DNA of 64,000 nt, taken from the NCBI GenBank assembly GCA_963678675.1, contig OY783195.1, positions 10,173,277 through 10,237,276 of the forward strand, given 5' to 3'. The notes under the pieces were generated by a model. The model worked only from the letters and a program-made list of their open reading frames with translations. It did no database searches and was not told the DNA's origin. The DNA comes from Xiphydria camelus (Eukaryota; Arthropoda; Insecta; Hymenoptera; Xiphydriidae). The position numbers and the translations under genes were made by a program. Of this stretch, positions 36,511 through 46,837 are shown piece after piece; position 1 is the stretch's first letter; the number at the start of each line of letters is the position of its first letter.

Positions 36511-37183
36511 ATCAATCTCACTAGTGAGAAGCTTGCTTGCTTCACCAGGTAGACGATCAAGGTAAATTCGAGTTATCTAAATTCTGGTCTGTGAGGCGAT
36601 TATAACGCGGTAAATTATGCATAGTTGTGTAGGGCCCTAGAACATTGGCGCCCTAGAACGTTGGCGTGTTGTCAAGCGAGTCGCGGCAAAGTAGGCGCGA
36701 TATAGTGGCAGCGATCGAGACAGTTGACGCAAGGCGTGAGATCTAGGCGGACATATCCGCATATCCTTTGTGCAGTCAGGCTAGTGTCTCGTTTCCCCCA
36801 TCCCATCGCCATAGGAAATACCATTTCCTATAGTTGCATATGAAAATAATCTCTCAACAGACATCGACGATGGCAAAGGCGTGTTATATTCTATAAATAT
36901 TATTTACACCGTCGTTTTCACCCTCTACTAAGCCTTCAATGAGGCTATCACAATAATGCAGTACACATATATGTACGCTGTGTTTACATTTTTTGTACCT
37001 ATACACATACACGTTAAATCGAAGCGTTCGTCTACCTCTTCATGTTCTGGCTTAGTTAGTATGACTCTAATCATTGAGCTTGGATGTAGTGTGACGTTAT
37101 AGTAATTCTAATTACTGGAATTAAACGAATAAATCGGTGATCGCGCTGTACTGTGCCTGTTAGTATCGAGATAATCATTCGAT

Positions 37184-37465
37184 ATGTCATCTCTAGTAAC
37201 TGATAATGAATCAGACAGTAGTATGACTGACACGTTGTCAAATTTGATTGTTACTGAATCTGAGGCAAGTCAATCTTGTGAAATAATTTCTAACTTGCAA
37301 GCAGCTTGCAACTCAACGGCATATCTAGACGGCCACTTTTTTAAGCCTGATTTTACTAAAAGTAGCAATGAAAACTCTGTGGCTGCTCAGTGTCAATTAT
37401 GTCCGCAAGTGAAAATTATAAAAGGACCAATTAAATCGGCATCTAATTTTACATCTCACCTGAAG
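37184..37465 (+). CDS. hAT transposase, exon 1: BED-type zinc finger
   Basis: Begins MSSLVTDNESDSSMTDTLS, acidic and Ser-rich. Then comes a finger half with CQLCPQVKIIKGP (C-x2-C) and FTSHLK. The donor gtaagt follows immediately, and the finger's second His (RVHSEVY) is supplied by exon 2, so the BED finger is split by the intron. The start codon is the first ATG of the frame. DNA binding at the element ends is expected. Confidence 0.85.
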
Positions 37466-38690
37466 GTAAGTTCCGCCTATTATTATAATTTACGCAACTA
37501 TTGCCGTTCTACCAATATATCGTTTGAAGACTATGTTTTTTAACATGTTAATTCAATAGAGAATGAAGTTCAAATCATCACATAATCACTCATTTTGATA
37601 TATGATTATTAATAACTGAGTTACAGCGTTTTTCCGTATGTAGCAGATATTTCGGGAACGTTCTGTCGGTATAATAATTTTCTGCTTATTGAAAATATAT
37701 GCACCCTATACGTGAGGGACTAGTCCTTGAACTATACATTAGCGGTACAGCACGGTGTGTTTAACATGTCTCCAATTTTATAAAATTTTATAAAATTAGC
37801 CCCTTCATATACACTATACCTACTTTGAGGACTAAAAATTACAGTGTGTATACTTCAAGGGCAGTAAATACATATATGTAGCACTTTCTAATATGTCTCC
37901 GAATTATATCTTATAAATTTAGCTAATTCATACACATTACCGCTAGTTTGAGTACAGAAAAATACACGATATGTATACTTTGAGGACAGTTCGACTCTTC
38001 GAAACAGTGGCGTGAATTTCTATGTACTCAAGTAGAAGCGCGCGCGCGTGGTTATTAAAATTTAACATTTCATAAGTTCTCATTGTGAAGGAAAACGAAC
38101 CAAGTACTAGTGAAAAGCATTGGTTTAGGGTTTAATTTCTCTATTGCTCAGACCAATATTTCTTGATGTTTTGAGACCCTAGGAATCCAAAAATATGGTT
38201 TTAGCGAAATGTCCGTCCATCTGTCTGTCCCCGTTAGTCCGCGTGTCAGATAAAATATTGAAGCGGAGTGATTGAAGAAACTACTAGATCGATTGATATG
38301 AAAATTTGCAGGTTTATTCCTGACAACTCAAAGATGAATTTTGCTAATTGAGCTCGCTACTACTTCCGATTGAACCGGATAAGAAATTTGAAAATTGGAA
38401 AAAGAATTTGTTTACATTTAGACGCGAATATCTTTGGAACTATAGATGATACGAGAATACGACTAAGTGACTTTTTTGTAAGAAATTCAGTTACCTAAAA
38501 AAAACATCTGTCTAATTTTCTCGTATCTCTATGTTTGCAGAGTTATTCACAAATCAAAAAATATTTTTTTTGCTGACAGACGGATGAACGGGCGGGCAGA
38601 AATGTTACTAAAACTTTTAGTCATTTCAGCTAGAACTCAGTGTTGATGATTTATTCACTTCAAATATGAGATTTATTTCTATCCCTTCAG
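37466..38690 (+). other. hAT transposase intron 1
   Basis: Bounded by gtaagt and cccttcag. About 1.2 kb, AT-rich. It contains no coding frame that I recognise. Confidence 0.75.
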
Positions 38691-38901
38691 AGAGTACACT
38701 CAGAAGTATACGAGAGACAATACAAGGAATATGCCTTGGCAAAACGGCAAAAACTTGATCAAAATTCGTCTCAGTCTTTACAAAAAGTGAATCGTTTATC
38801 GCGACAAATGAAGTACGAAGAAAATGTCCAGAAATTTATACTCGAAAGTATGAGTCCGCTTTCTACCGCGGAAATGCCATCATTTAGAAAAATGATTGAC
38901 G
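38691..38901 (+). CDS. hAT transposase, exon 2
   Basis: Starts RVHSEVYERQYKEY, completing the BED finger, then a basic linker and NVQKFILESMSPLSTAEMPS. Ends after the first base of an Asp codon at a gtaaga donor. The following 57-bp intron removes an in-frame stop, and the phase matches exon 3. Confidence 0.85.
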
Positions 38902-38958
38902 GTAAGATGACATTCTCTATAATGCGTCAGCAAATGTTAATTTAATGCTTGTCCTCAG

Positions 38959-39155
38959 ATCTTGGTGCAAAGACCGACAGTGTGTCTGTGAAGCATATGT
39001 CAAAACGGACTCTGGGGAAGTGTATAAAGGAGAATCGTCTTCGAAATATGAAAGAGATACGCGATATCTTAAATGAGAGGGCCGATTATGTTTGCACTAC
39101 AGCTGACGTTTGGTCCAGTAGTACTCGGCGATTCTTCGGAGTCACAGTACATTGG
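38959..39155 (+). CDS. hAT transposase, exon 3: first catalytic Asp
   Basis: Contains MSKRTLGKCIKENRLRNMKE, then ADYVCTTADVWSSSTRRFFG. The D in TADVWSS sits where hAT transposases carry the first acidic residue of the RNase H-like catalytic triad. Acceptor tcctcag, donor gtaaaa. Phase is consistent with both neighbours. Confidence 0.87.
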
Positions 39156-39249
39156 GTAAAATTATGAAAATTGAATACAACTATATTCGATGGAACTTGA
39201 ACGACTTATAATCTAAATATAGTTAGTTACTATAAAATGGTACTTTCAG

Positions 39250-39469
39250 ATTGATTCGAATACATATGTGTTGAAGTCAGCCGCGATCGCCTGTCGTCGC
39301 TTCCCTGGAGGTCATTCTTATGATCGTATAGCCGAATTATTGAATCACATCCACTTGTCTTTCGGTTTGGATACTAAGAAAATTGTTGCTACAGTCACAG
39401 ACAATGGCACAAACTTTGTTAAAGCATTTCAAGAATTCGGGATCAAGATGCCGATCGTTTCATTTGATG
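39250..39469 (+). CDS. hAT transposase, exon 4: second catalytic Asp
   Basis: Encodes SAAIACRRFPGGHSYDRIAE, then KKIVATVTDNGTNFVKAFQE. The D in VTDNGTNF is the second catalytic Asp of hAT enzymes. Acceptor ctttcag, donor gtaaat. The exon leaves one base for exon 5. Confidence 0.88.
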
Positions 39470-39581
39470 GTAAATATTTCTCAATTTTTTTTAATTAGTA
39501 AAATATTCAATTAATTTCGGAGTTATTTTTGAGTTTGTTATCATTTGATTACTACTAATGCTTAAATATTCTCCATTGTAG

Positions 39582-40768
39582 AGAACAATTCTGATTCCGA
39601 AGACGATAGCGATGTCGATGTAGCTCGATCTAATAAGGATGGTGATGATCAATCATCCATTTTGTCGGAAAATTTCAAGGACTTTGAGCCGGCTACATCT
39701 GACGACGAGTCTCGTCGGTTTGAATCGCTATCATTGCATTTCCGTTGTGCAAGCCACACATTAAATTTAATCGCTTCCACGGATATGACCAAATGTATCA
39801 AACGTTCGCCAGCTTTATTCACACAACACAACGAAACGATTACACGTTGTCAAGCTTTATGGAACTTGTTACGCTCACCGAAGAAAAGGGAGGTGATGAC
39901 TCAACATCTTGGTAAAGCGTTGACAAAACCAATTTGCGTTCGTTGGAATTCGTTGTTCGATAGCTTGCAGCTGGTTGTTTCGCTGCGGGACGAAATATTA
40001 AAATCTAGCGACACTCTCGAAATTACTAATCAGATGCGAGACACAGACTTTGAATATCTAGAGGAGTATCTTAATTGCTCGCGGCCATTAATTGAAACAA
40101 TTAATAAGTTGCAAGGAGAGAAGTACTGCAGCTATGGATATTTATTGCCATGTCTCGTATCTTTGCGACGTAAATTATTGGCGGTGAAGTCACGATGCAA
40201 ACTGCATTATTGTGCTAGCTTCATTGAAGGCTTAGTAGAGAGCGTTGAGACCCGATTTCACAAATTCTTTGAAATTGAAGATTGCGGACATTGGGCGGCT
40301 ATCGCAGCCGTAATCCACCAAAAGTTTAAAACTCAATGGCTAGGGTGCTTGACGGTTGCTGCATAGAAAAAAGTGTTTTCAGCTGTGATGGCGGCTGCTA
40401 CTGAGGTGGAAACTTTAATAGCATCAAATGCTACCAAAAACGATGAAATTGATAGCTTTTTTGATTTTGGTGATTCAGGCAGTACTGGTGAGACATCGTC
40501 ATCAGTCTTCGAAAATTCCGATGGTCAAATTGAAGTGAAGCGATACCTTCAAGAGCCAGTTACCAGTAATCTCTTAGCTATCAATGTTTATCCGACGGTG
40601 AAAAAAATATTTATAAAATATAACACGCCTTTGCCATCGTCTGCGCCTGTTGAAAGATTATTTTCATATGCAACTATGCATAATTTACCGCGTTATAATC
40701 GCCTCACAGACCAAAATTTTGAAATACGTGTACTAGCGAAATGTAATGCCACTAAAAAGTGGCATTGA
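39582..40768 (+). CDS. hAT transposase, exon 5, with one in-frame stop
   Basis: Contains the C-x2-H motif block HFRCASHTLNLIA, the RW block PICVRWNSLFDSL, and the dimerisation tail SSAPVERLFSYATMHNLPRY with VLAKCNA. Together with exons 1-4 it gives a 698-residue product, close to full length for this family. A single TAG at 40364-40366 interrupts the frame; the reading frame then continues intact to the natural end. Thus the copy is one nonsense mutation away from complete and probably inactive. Confidence 0.88.
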
Positions 40769-41043
40769 ACATGATGACGGTCGTGGTTCAATGCCAATTC
40801 TTTGATCTTATGATTTCTTGTATATTATAGTATCGTAGCATATCTGAATGCTATTAAAAAGTTAATTTGATATATTTTTGTAATTTCGTAGTAGGTATAA
40901 GAATTTAGACTCCATTAGATTTATCGTATAGATAAATAAAGGCATTACATCCATTAGCACTTTTTTTTCTGTTAGTATACTTTCTTTAGATATAACTCGA
41001 ATTTACCTTGATCGTCTACCCGGTGAAGCAAGCAAGTGAGAAT

Positions 41044-41540
41044 GATGGAATGATGAATGAAAATTTATTCGTTATTCAAGATTCTTTGAATGATGAATGA
41101 AAATTTATTCGTTATTCAACATTATTTGAATGATGAATGAAAATTTATTCGTTATTCAACATCTTTGAATGATGAATGAAAATTTATTCGTTATTCAAAA
41201 TTCTTTGAATGATGAATGGAAATTTATTCGTTATTCAACGTCTTTGAATGATGAATGAAAATTTATTCGTTATTCAAAATTATTTGAATGATGAATGGAA
41301 ATGTATTCGTTATTCAAAATTCTTTGAATGATGAATGAACATTTATTCGTTATTCAACGTCTTTGAATGATAAATGAAAATTTATTCGTTATTCAAAATT
41401 CTTGGAATGATGAATGAAAATTTATTCGTTATTCAACGTCTTTGAATGATGAATGAAAATTTATTCGTTATTCAAAATTCTTTGAATGATGAATGAAAAT
41501 TTATTCGTTATTCAAAAATAATGAAATCACGAATAAAAAT
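41044..41540. repeat. Right subterminal array of the hAT element, about 14 copies
   Basis: A unit of about 32-33 bases, gaatgatgaatgaaaattta ttcgttattcaa plus a short variable spacer (cgtctt, aattctt, cattatt), repeats about 14 times. It is longer than the left array and lies in the opposite orientation. Confidence 0.93.
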
Positions 41541-41586
41541 TTATTTTTCATTCGAATAAAAATTAATTCAAATACGCCCATCCCTG

Positions 41587-42042
41587 AGCTATGGTATAGA
41601 AATGATAAATCAGCTTTAGATTGGGGATGGAAAAATTCAAGAAATGGGTTAATGCCCATTGCTACTTTACAAGACGCAGCTCCCCAAGAATTACTGAAAC
41701 TTATTTCTTGTAAATGCGCTAAAGGTTGTAATGCAGTTTGTAGCTGCCGCAAAGCACGTTTGTATTGCTCAGTACTGTGTGCATTTTGCCAGGGCAAATC
41801 TTATTCAATACTTTGGAAGTGGTCGAATTAGACGACGAAAACTACGAGAAGAATGTCCCTATCGATATAGAAAGAGATCTAAACCAATCAATATAGAATA
41901 TTCTGCACATTATGAACCAGATCCGGAATATGAGACAGATGTTGAAGACATTCAGGATGATATTGAGGGTTATATTGAACAACCAATAACATCAAAAAGG
42001 CGAACAAACTCTGATGAGCCTACAACCTCAAAAGAAACTTAG
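41587..42042 (+). pseudogene. CXC-domain C-terminal part of the split transposon protein
   Basis: After the target duplication the frame resumes at YRNDKSALDWGWKNSRNG, then LKLISCKCAKGCNAVCSCRK and YCSVLCAFCQGKS. The Cys pattern is that of a tesmin/TSO1-like CXC module. A frameshift near 41805 is followed by an acidic tail (EYETDVEDIQDDIEGYIEQ) ending at 42042. It is the other half of the protein at 35590-36317. Confidence 0.75.
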
Positions 42043-42339
42043 TTATCTAAGTTGGTGGCATAGTGGATTAGGCCTATTGGGGAGACCACTTTAAAAAAAA
42101 CGTGCCGGGTACTTTACCTCTAGGTGGTGTGGAAGCGAATACAAATATGGTGTGACATGATTTCTTTACCAAATAAAAATGTATATCACCAAAAAGTAAT
42201 TGATCGTGTTTAAGAGTGCCTAGAATAAGAAAATTATTAAGTGCTCATTGACTTATCCAAGTTTCGAGAGTTCGACGCCAGCAACTTCAAAACAGGTAGG
42301 TAGTCGTACAAAAAATGTACATAACGTTTTTAATAGAGT

Positions 42340-42610
42340 ATCTACTCTTCTTTCATTTTGATAATTACATATTTTGCTATAAAATTGATACTAATCGAGA
42401 TATTTGCTAATATTAAAAAATAATTCCTCTTTTGGCCCTTTTTTTCAGCATAGCAGCTAAATCCGAGCCTGTTTGAGAATGCAAAATTAATAAGTATCTT
42501 GTGTTGGTCAAAGGAAAACAGATTAAAATTTATTCCAGCTTGTCCGGATTTGCCCCCGCTATTAATGCACTTATCGACTCCCCTAAAACTCGAAATTGCG
42601 GGCATTAAAA
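42340..42610. repeat. Diverged extra copy of the element's right terminus
   Basis: This stretch repeats, in the same orientation, the outermost right terminus at about 42960-43216. Compare ccagcttgtccggatttgcc and attaatgcacttatcgactc with ccagcttgtccggaattgct and attaatgcacttatcgattg. The element therefore has a doubled right end, one copy being more decayed. Confidence 0.7.
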
Positions 42611-43216
42611 AACGCCCGAGAAAAAGCGATAGACCGTCCTTGGTAACACCCCAACGCAACGGGAGGCTCGATCGGGAAAGCCTGACTTTCCCTGTCCAAA
42701 TGTTTACACCCGACATTCTTCGTCTAGGTGCTTACAGGGTTAATCACCTTGAGTTAAACATTCCGTATAAAACAGGAGTAGGATTGGCCGATAGAAAACA
42801 AATATAAATGCAATCATGAAAGCATAATAGCAGTTGCTTGCTTTTAAATATGCCTAGAATAAAGAAAATAATAAATGCCTATAATATATCCAGCTTTTGA
42901 TGCCCATATAACTTCGAACCAGATAGTCGCACGGAATAACACGTACAACATTTTTTTATAGATAATTTAATTTACTTTAATTTTGGTAACTACATATTTT
43001 GCTCTAAAGTTTATAGAAATCGAGTTATTGACAAATAATGAAGAAGAAACATTTTTTTAGCCCCTTTTCTTAAGATGGCGGCCAAATCCGGGCTTTCTGG
43101 GGGGTGCAAATTTAATACGAGCTTTTTAACACCAAATCAAACAAATTAAAATTATTTCCAGCTTGTCCGGAATTGCTTCCGTTATTAATGCACTTATCGA
43201 TTGGCCTAATAGTTGT

Positions 43217-44491
43217 GAACGCAGATGTAGATTTCAAGAAAGTAACAAACAAGGGTTGAGATATTTTCTTCATAGAGACAAAATCATTAACATACTTTTC
43301 GGCCACGTCAACGTTAGAACCTTCATTTAATTACTTTATTTCGCTGTGATTTAGATAACACAACTGCTTTTCATTTATCGAATTAAAAATCAGGTTCTTC
43401 ACAAAAAGAGGAACCAATAACAGAGCTTTTTCCGGTTTTCCCGTTAGAATGACAGAAAATTTGAAGTGAACATTTTTACTCATATTACAAAATCGACCAC
43501 CAAAGCTTGCTAATATTTCAAATAATTAATTAAAAGCACACCTGTAGTTGTAGTAATAAGACATCAACACAGGTAATATGTAGTTTTGGTAAATATTTCC
43601 AGTTCGTTCAAAAAAATCTTCTACATCGGGAACTCTTTTACTTTTAACTAGTCACTAATTACCACGTTCGCGACCACCATAAGGGCATATTTTCTAAATC
43701 GACCGTGAACATGTTAAGGTATCGATTATATTAATCTCATAATTTACTTTTCGATATCCTGAAAAAAAAGATTGCACTGATTTATCGTAAAGTATCAAAA
43801 CTCACGAGTAAAATTTCACCGTTGAGGCCTTCGCTCTTTTTTGGCAACTTTTTCTTAATTGCGTGAAAAATAAGATTTTTCTGGTGTTTTCAAAAAAGTG
43901 ATTCCGACTCAAAAAAGGTGGAAAAGCTAACAGATATGATCAAGAAGCGTAATAAAATGAGAAACCGAAATGGCTGGTTCCCTCATGGGTGATAAAATCA
44001 CAAAAAATAAAATCGCCGGTCGACTGTACTTTCGCGATATCTACTAAAATTGTTATTTCAGCTATCGTCTTTATAACGTATCCTCTCGAACCGGAGTAAT
44101 AACAATAGCCAAGTTTCTCGAAGTCTCTCATCAAATTAAAACATTTTCCAAAAGTTAAGGGGGGGGGGTCTAAAACTCAATTTTTTATTGCCTTTTCTTA
44201 TAGTAAAACATTTAAAGAATGTTGTGTCAAAATTTCAAGTCAATCGGAGCAAAACTCTCAGTCATAGACCTTTAAGTCTCCGCTCCTCTAATACTGCAGA
44301 GCGGCAAGAACTCGGCGCTTTAATAGTCGAGGAGCTGGCGTCCAAAATGTGCAAGAGTTTTCTCAAAGCTGATTTTTTGAGATCAGGTTACTTTTTAGTG
44401 ATGGAAAGTAACTGTAGAGTCAGCACTTCCGGTACTGGGACGCCTGGCGCTGGGACGCTCGCAAAGGTGTCATATTAATTAACATCTCTAA
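43217..44491. other. No feature recognised between two large elements
   Basis: AT-rich sequence with an open frame at 44188-44478 that has no domain similarity I recognise. It may be further transposon debris. Confidence 0.45.
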
Positions 44492-45041
44492 ACTGTTTTC
44501 TCAAAGCTTAAAGTTTATATAAAGCGAACAAATATAATATAAAACAAGAATCCAACAGTCAGACAGCAAAGTATGGGGACACGTGGAGTCAGCGCTACTT
44601 CATACCTGTCAAAAAAATGACGTATGTCAAAGTGTTTTCTCAAGGCTAAAATTCTCCAAAACATTAATTAAAACTATAAAGTTAATAAAGGAGACAGTCA
44701 GACTCATTTATGATAGAACCACGCCAGTCAGCACTCGATAGATGTGAGAACGGTAACTGCGCGCATTAGTACGCCTTTTCTCAATACATATCATTTATAT
44801 TAATTAACGTCTCTAAACTGTTTTCTCAAAGCTCAAAATTTATAGAAAACGAACAAATATAATATAAAAAAAAACAAGAATCCAACAGTCAGACAGTAAA
44901 ATATAGGGACACGTGACGTCAGCGCTCCTTCATATCTGCCCGTCAAAAGAATGACGTGTGTCGAAGTGATTTCTCAAGGCTGAAATTCTCTATATGAATA
45001 TATTATATTATAAATTTTCTCTATATTCTCCACATTGATTA

Positions 45042-45810
45042 TAAAGCAAACGTATTAATTAGATGTTCGGATACTGACATATTCGTCATTCTACTTGGCA
45101 ACATGAGCAAATTAAGAAGCAACCTGAAGATTTGGATGGAAGTTGGAGTTGGTAACAACCACAGAAATATTAATGTGACACAACTGTTTGAGAAAATGGG
45201 GGAATCTCTTTGTGCTGCGCCTCCTGCTTTTCAGGCCTTTACTGGTTGCGACTTTAATCCGGCTTTCTTTCGAAAAGGAAAAAAGCGACCTTACAATCTA
45301 TTCAAATCATCGAAAACGTTGCAAGATGCATTCAAACATTTGAGCCAAATTCACAACGACGATAATTTCATTCGAATTTCCGAAGAAATTGAGAAATTTG
45401 TTTGTCGATTATATGGCTTGAAAAATACTTGTGATGTATATGAGGCTCGCTTTATACTTTTCAATAAGACTTACACATTCAAAGACACCAACGACGCTTT
45501 CAAAATTACAACGAAAAACGTCGATGGTTCCAATTTACCGCCACGCAAGACGGAATTTAAAAAACAAATACAAAGGGCTGCGTATATATCGAAGATTTGG
45601 AGTCATGCTGATGAAAAAGTGCCCACTGCAATAATTCCAGAGGAAAACGGTTGGCAGTTGATCGATGGCCGATATGATTTCAGGTGGTACGAAGGCGATC
45701 AGGTACCTAATTTCATTTCTGACGTATTGATTCAACCGGATGATACATATGCAGGTAATTTTTACCAGTTGACTCACAAATGTGATTCAAAACCTTACTT
45801 ATTAATGTAA
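45042..45810 (+). pseudogene. PIN/XPG-like transposon protein, 5'-truncated
   Basis: An open frame continues from upstream of the Met at 45103: ANVLIRCSDTDIFVILLGN, then PPAFQAFTGCDFNPAFFRKG, then ENGWQLIDGRYDFRWYEGDQ. SDTDIFVILL and FTGCD correspond to EDADLLVVL and FSGCD in the element at 35-43 kb and recall flap-nuclease/PIN folds. No CXC module is visible here. The N-terminal half is absent because the frame begins directly inside the left terminal repeat, so I call it defective. A separate acidic piece follows at 45840-45957. Confidence 0.7.
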
Positions 45811-45839
45811 TGTATTGCTTAACGCTGAATTTTTGATTT

Positions 45840-45957
45840 GTACACAGATTCGAAATCAACCACCACTGATGACGCCGAAGAATACGGCGCAATCGCGTTT
45901 TATTCTGACGAAGATAGTGGTGAAGAACACGACGACGGCAGGGATTCGGACGATTAG
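45840..45957 (+). pseudogene. Acidic C-terminal tail of the PIN/XPG-like protein
   Basis: The frame reads TDDAEEYGAIAFYSDEDSGE and ends DGRDSDD before a stop. It probably forms the last exon of the frame at 45042-45810, since the intervening bases contain an ag-type acceptor (tacacag). A similar acidic tail ends the related protein at 41820-42042. Confidence 0.5.
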
Positions 45958-46837
45958 ATGTTTTTTCTCAGTGAATCAATGATTCTTTTTTTTATGTTGT
46001 AAAATAATTAAAATTATTATATTTTTTGTATAAAATAACTGATATTTATAATAAAGAATAAAAAATTCATAACTTCATAGTACAACCTGTTTTAAACGTT
46101 ACTTAAACACATTAACATATAGAATTTTTAAAATCATTTTCCATTCTAATTAATTACAATTATCAAGAAACAATTAAAATTATTTTTTTTTATATAAAAT
46201 ACATGATATGTATAGAGAAAAGGCGTACCTACTAATGCGCACTGTTACCGTTCTCACATCTATCGACTGCTCAGTAACGTGGTTCTATCATAAATGAGTC
46301 TGACTGTCTCCTTTATTAACTTTACAGTTTAATTAATGTTTTGGAGAATTTCAGCCTTGAGAAATCACTTCGACACACATTTTTTTGACAGGCAGATATG
46401 AAGGAGTCCTGATGCCATCACGTGTCCCTATATTTTGCTGTCTGACTGTTGGATTCTTGTTTTATATTATATCTGTTCGTTTTCTATAAATTTTGAGCTT
46501 TGAGAAAACAGTTTAGAGACGTTAATTAATATAAATGATATGTATTGAGAAAAGGCGTACTAATGCGCGCAGTTACCGTTCTCACATCTATCGAGTGCTG
46601 ACTGGCGTGGTTCTATCATAAATGAGTCTGACTGTCTCCTTTATTAACTTTATAGTTTTAATTAATGTTTTGGAGAATTTTAGCCTTGAGAAAACACTTT
46701 GACATACGTCATTTTTTTGACAGGTATGAAGTAGCGCTGACTCCACGTGTCCCCATACTTTGCTGTCTGACTGTTGGATTCTTGTTTTATATTATATTTG
46801 TTCGCTTTATATAAACTTTAAGCTTTGAGAAAACAGT

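Larger units (their letters stand above)
36318..41586 (+). mobile_element. hAT-superfamily transposon, nearly complete, with 8-bp target duplication
   Basis: It starts cagggatgggcgt and ends acgcccatccctg, and is flanked on both sides by agctatgg (36310-36317 and 41587-41594), a perfect 8-bp target duplication typical of hAT. It is 5269 bp. The transposase is in five exons between 37184 and 40768. Subterminal arrays of a 33-bp unit (gaatgatgaatgaaaattta type) lie at both ends in opposite orientation. A second, inner inverted repeat (cttgcttgcttcaccaggta) lies at about 36531-36580 and 40988-41036. Confidence 0.95.
35023..43216. mobile_element. Large DNA element with about 560-bp inverted termini, split by a hAT insertion
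   Basis: The left terminus (about 35023-35588) and right terminus (about 42662-43216) are inverted copies. Examples are cggaagcaattccggacaag against its complement near 43165, and ctgtcggccaaccctactcc against ggagtaggattggccgatag near 42780. Removing the hAT element at 36318-41586 and one target copy leaves about 2.9 kb. The interior carries a decayed protein with PIN/XPG-like and CXC motifs. This combination recalls Academ-type transposons, which encode an XPG-like nuclease; that assignment is inference. Confidence 0.7.
44492..46837. mobile_element. PIN/XPG-like element whose inverted termini are tandem repeats
   Basis: The left end (about 44492-45000) starts actgttttctcaaagcttaa and the right end (about 46205-46837) closes with ctttgagaaaacagt. 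On each side the terminal unit of about 345 bp occurs twice in tandem: tctaaactgttttctcaaag at about 44486 and 44812, and the inverse at about 46495 and 46820. Between them lies a truncated protein gene related to that in the 35-43 kb element. Total 2.35 kb. Confidence 0.8.

Noticed and set aside
38934..38948. Apparent stop codon between hAT transposase frames near 38944
   Set aside because: A 57-bp intron (38902-38958) with good gtaaga and tcctcag sites removes it and restores the phase, so it is not a lesion.
41044..41540. CRISPR-like array
   Set aside because: The regular 33-bp repeats have no unique spacers and lie inside hAT termini in animal DNA; they are subterminal transposon repeats.
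44188..44478. 96-residue frame between two large elements
   Set aside because: No domain or codon-use evidence; its end runs into the terminal repeat of the next element.
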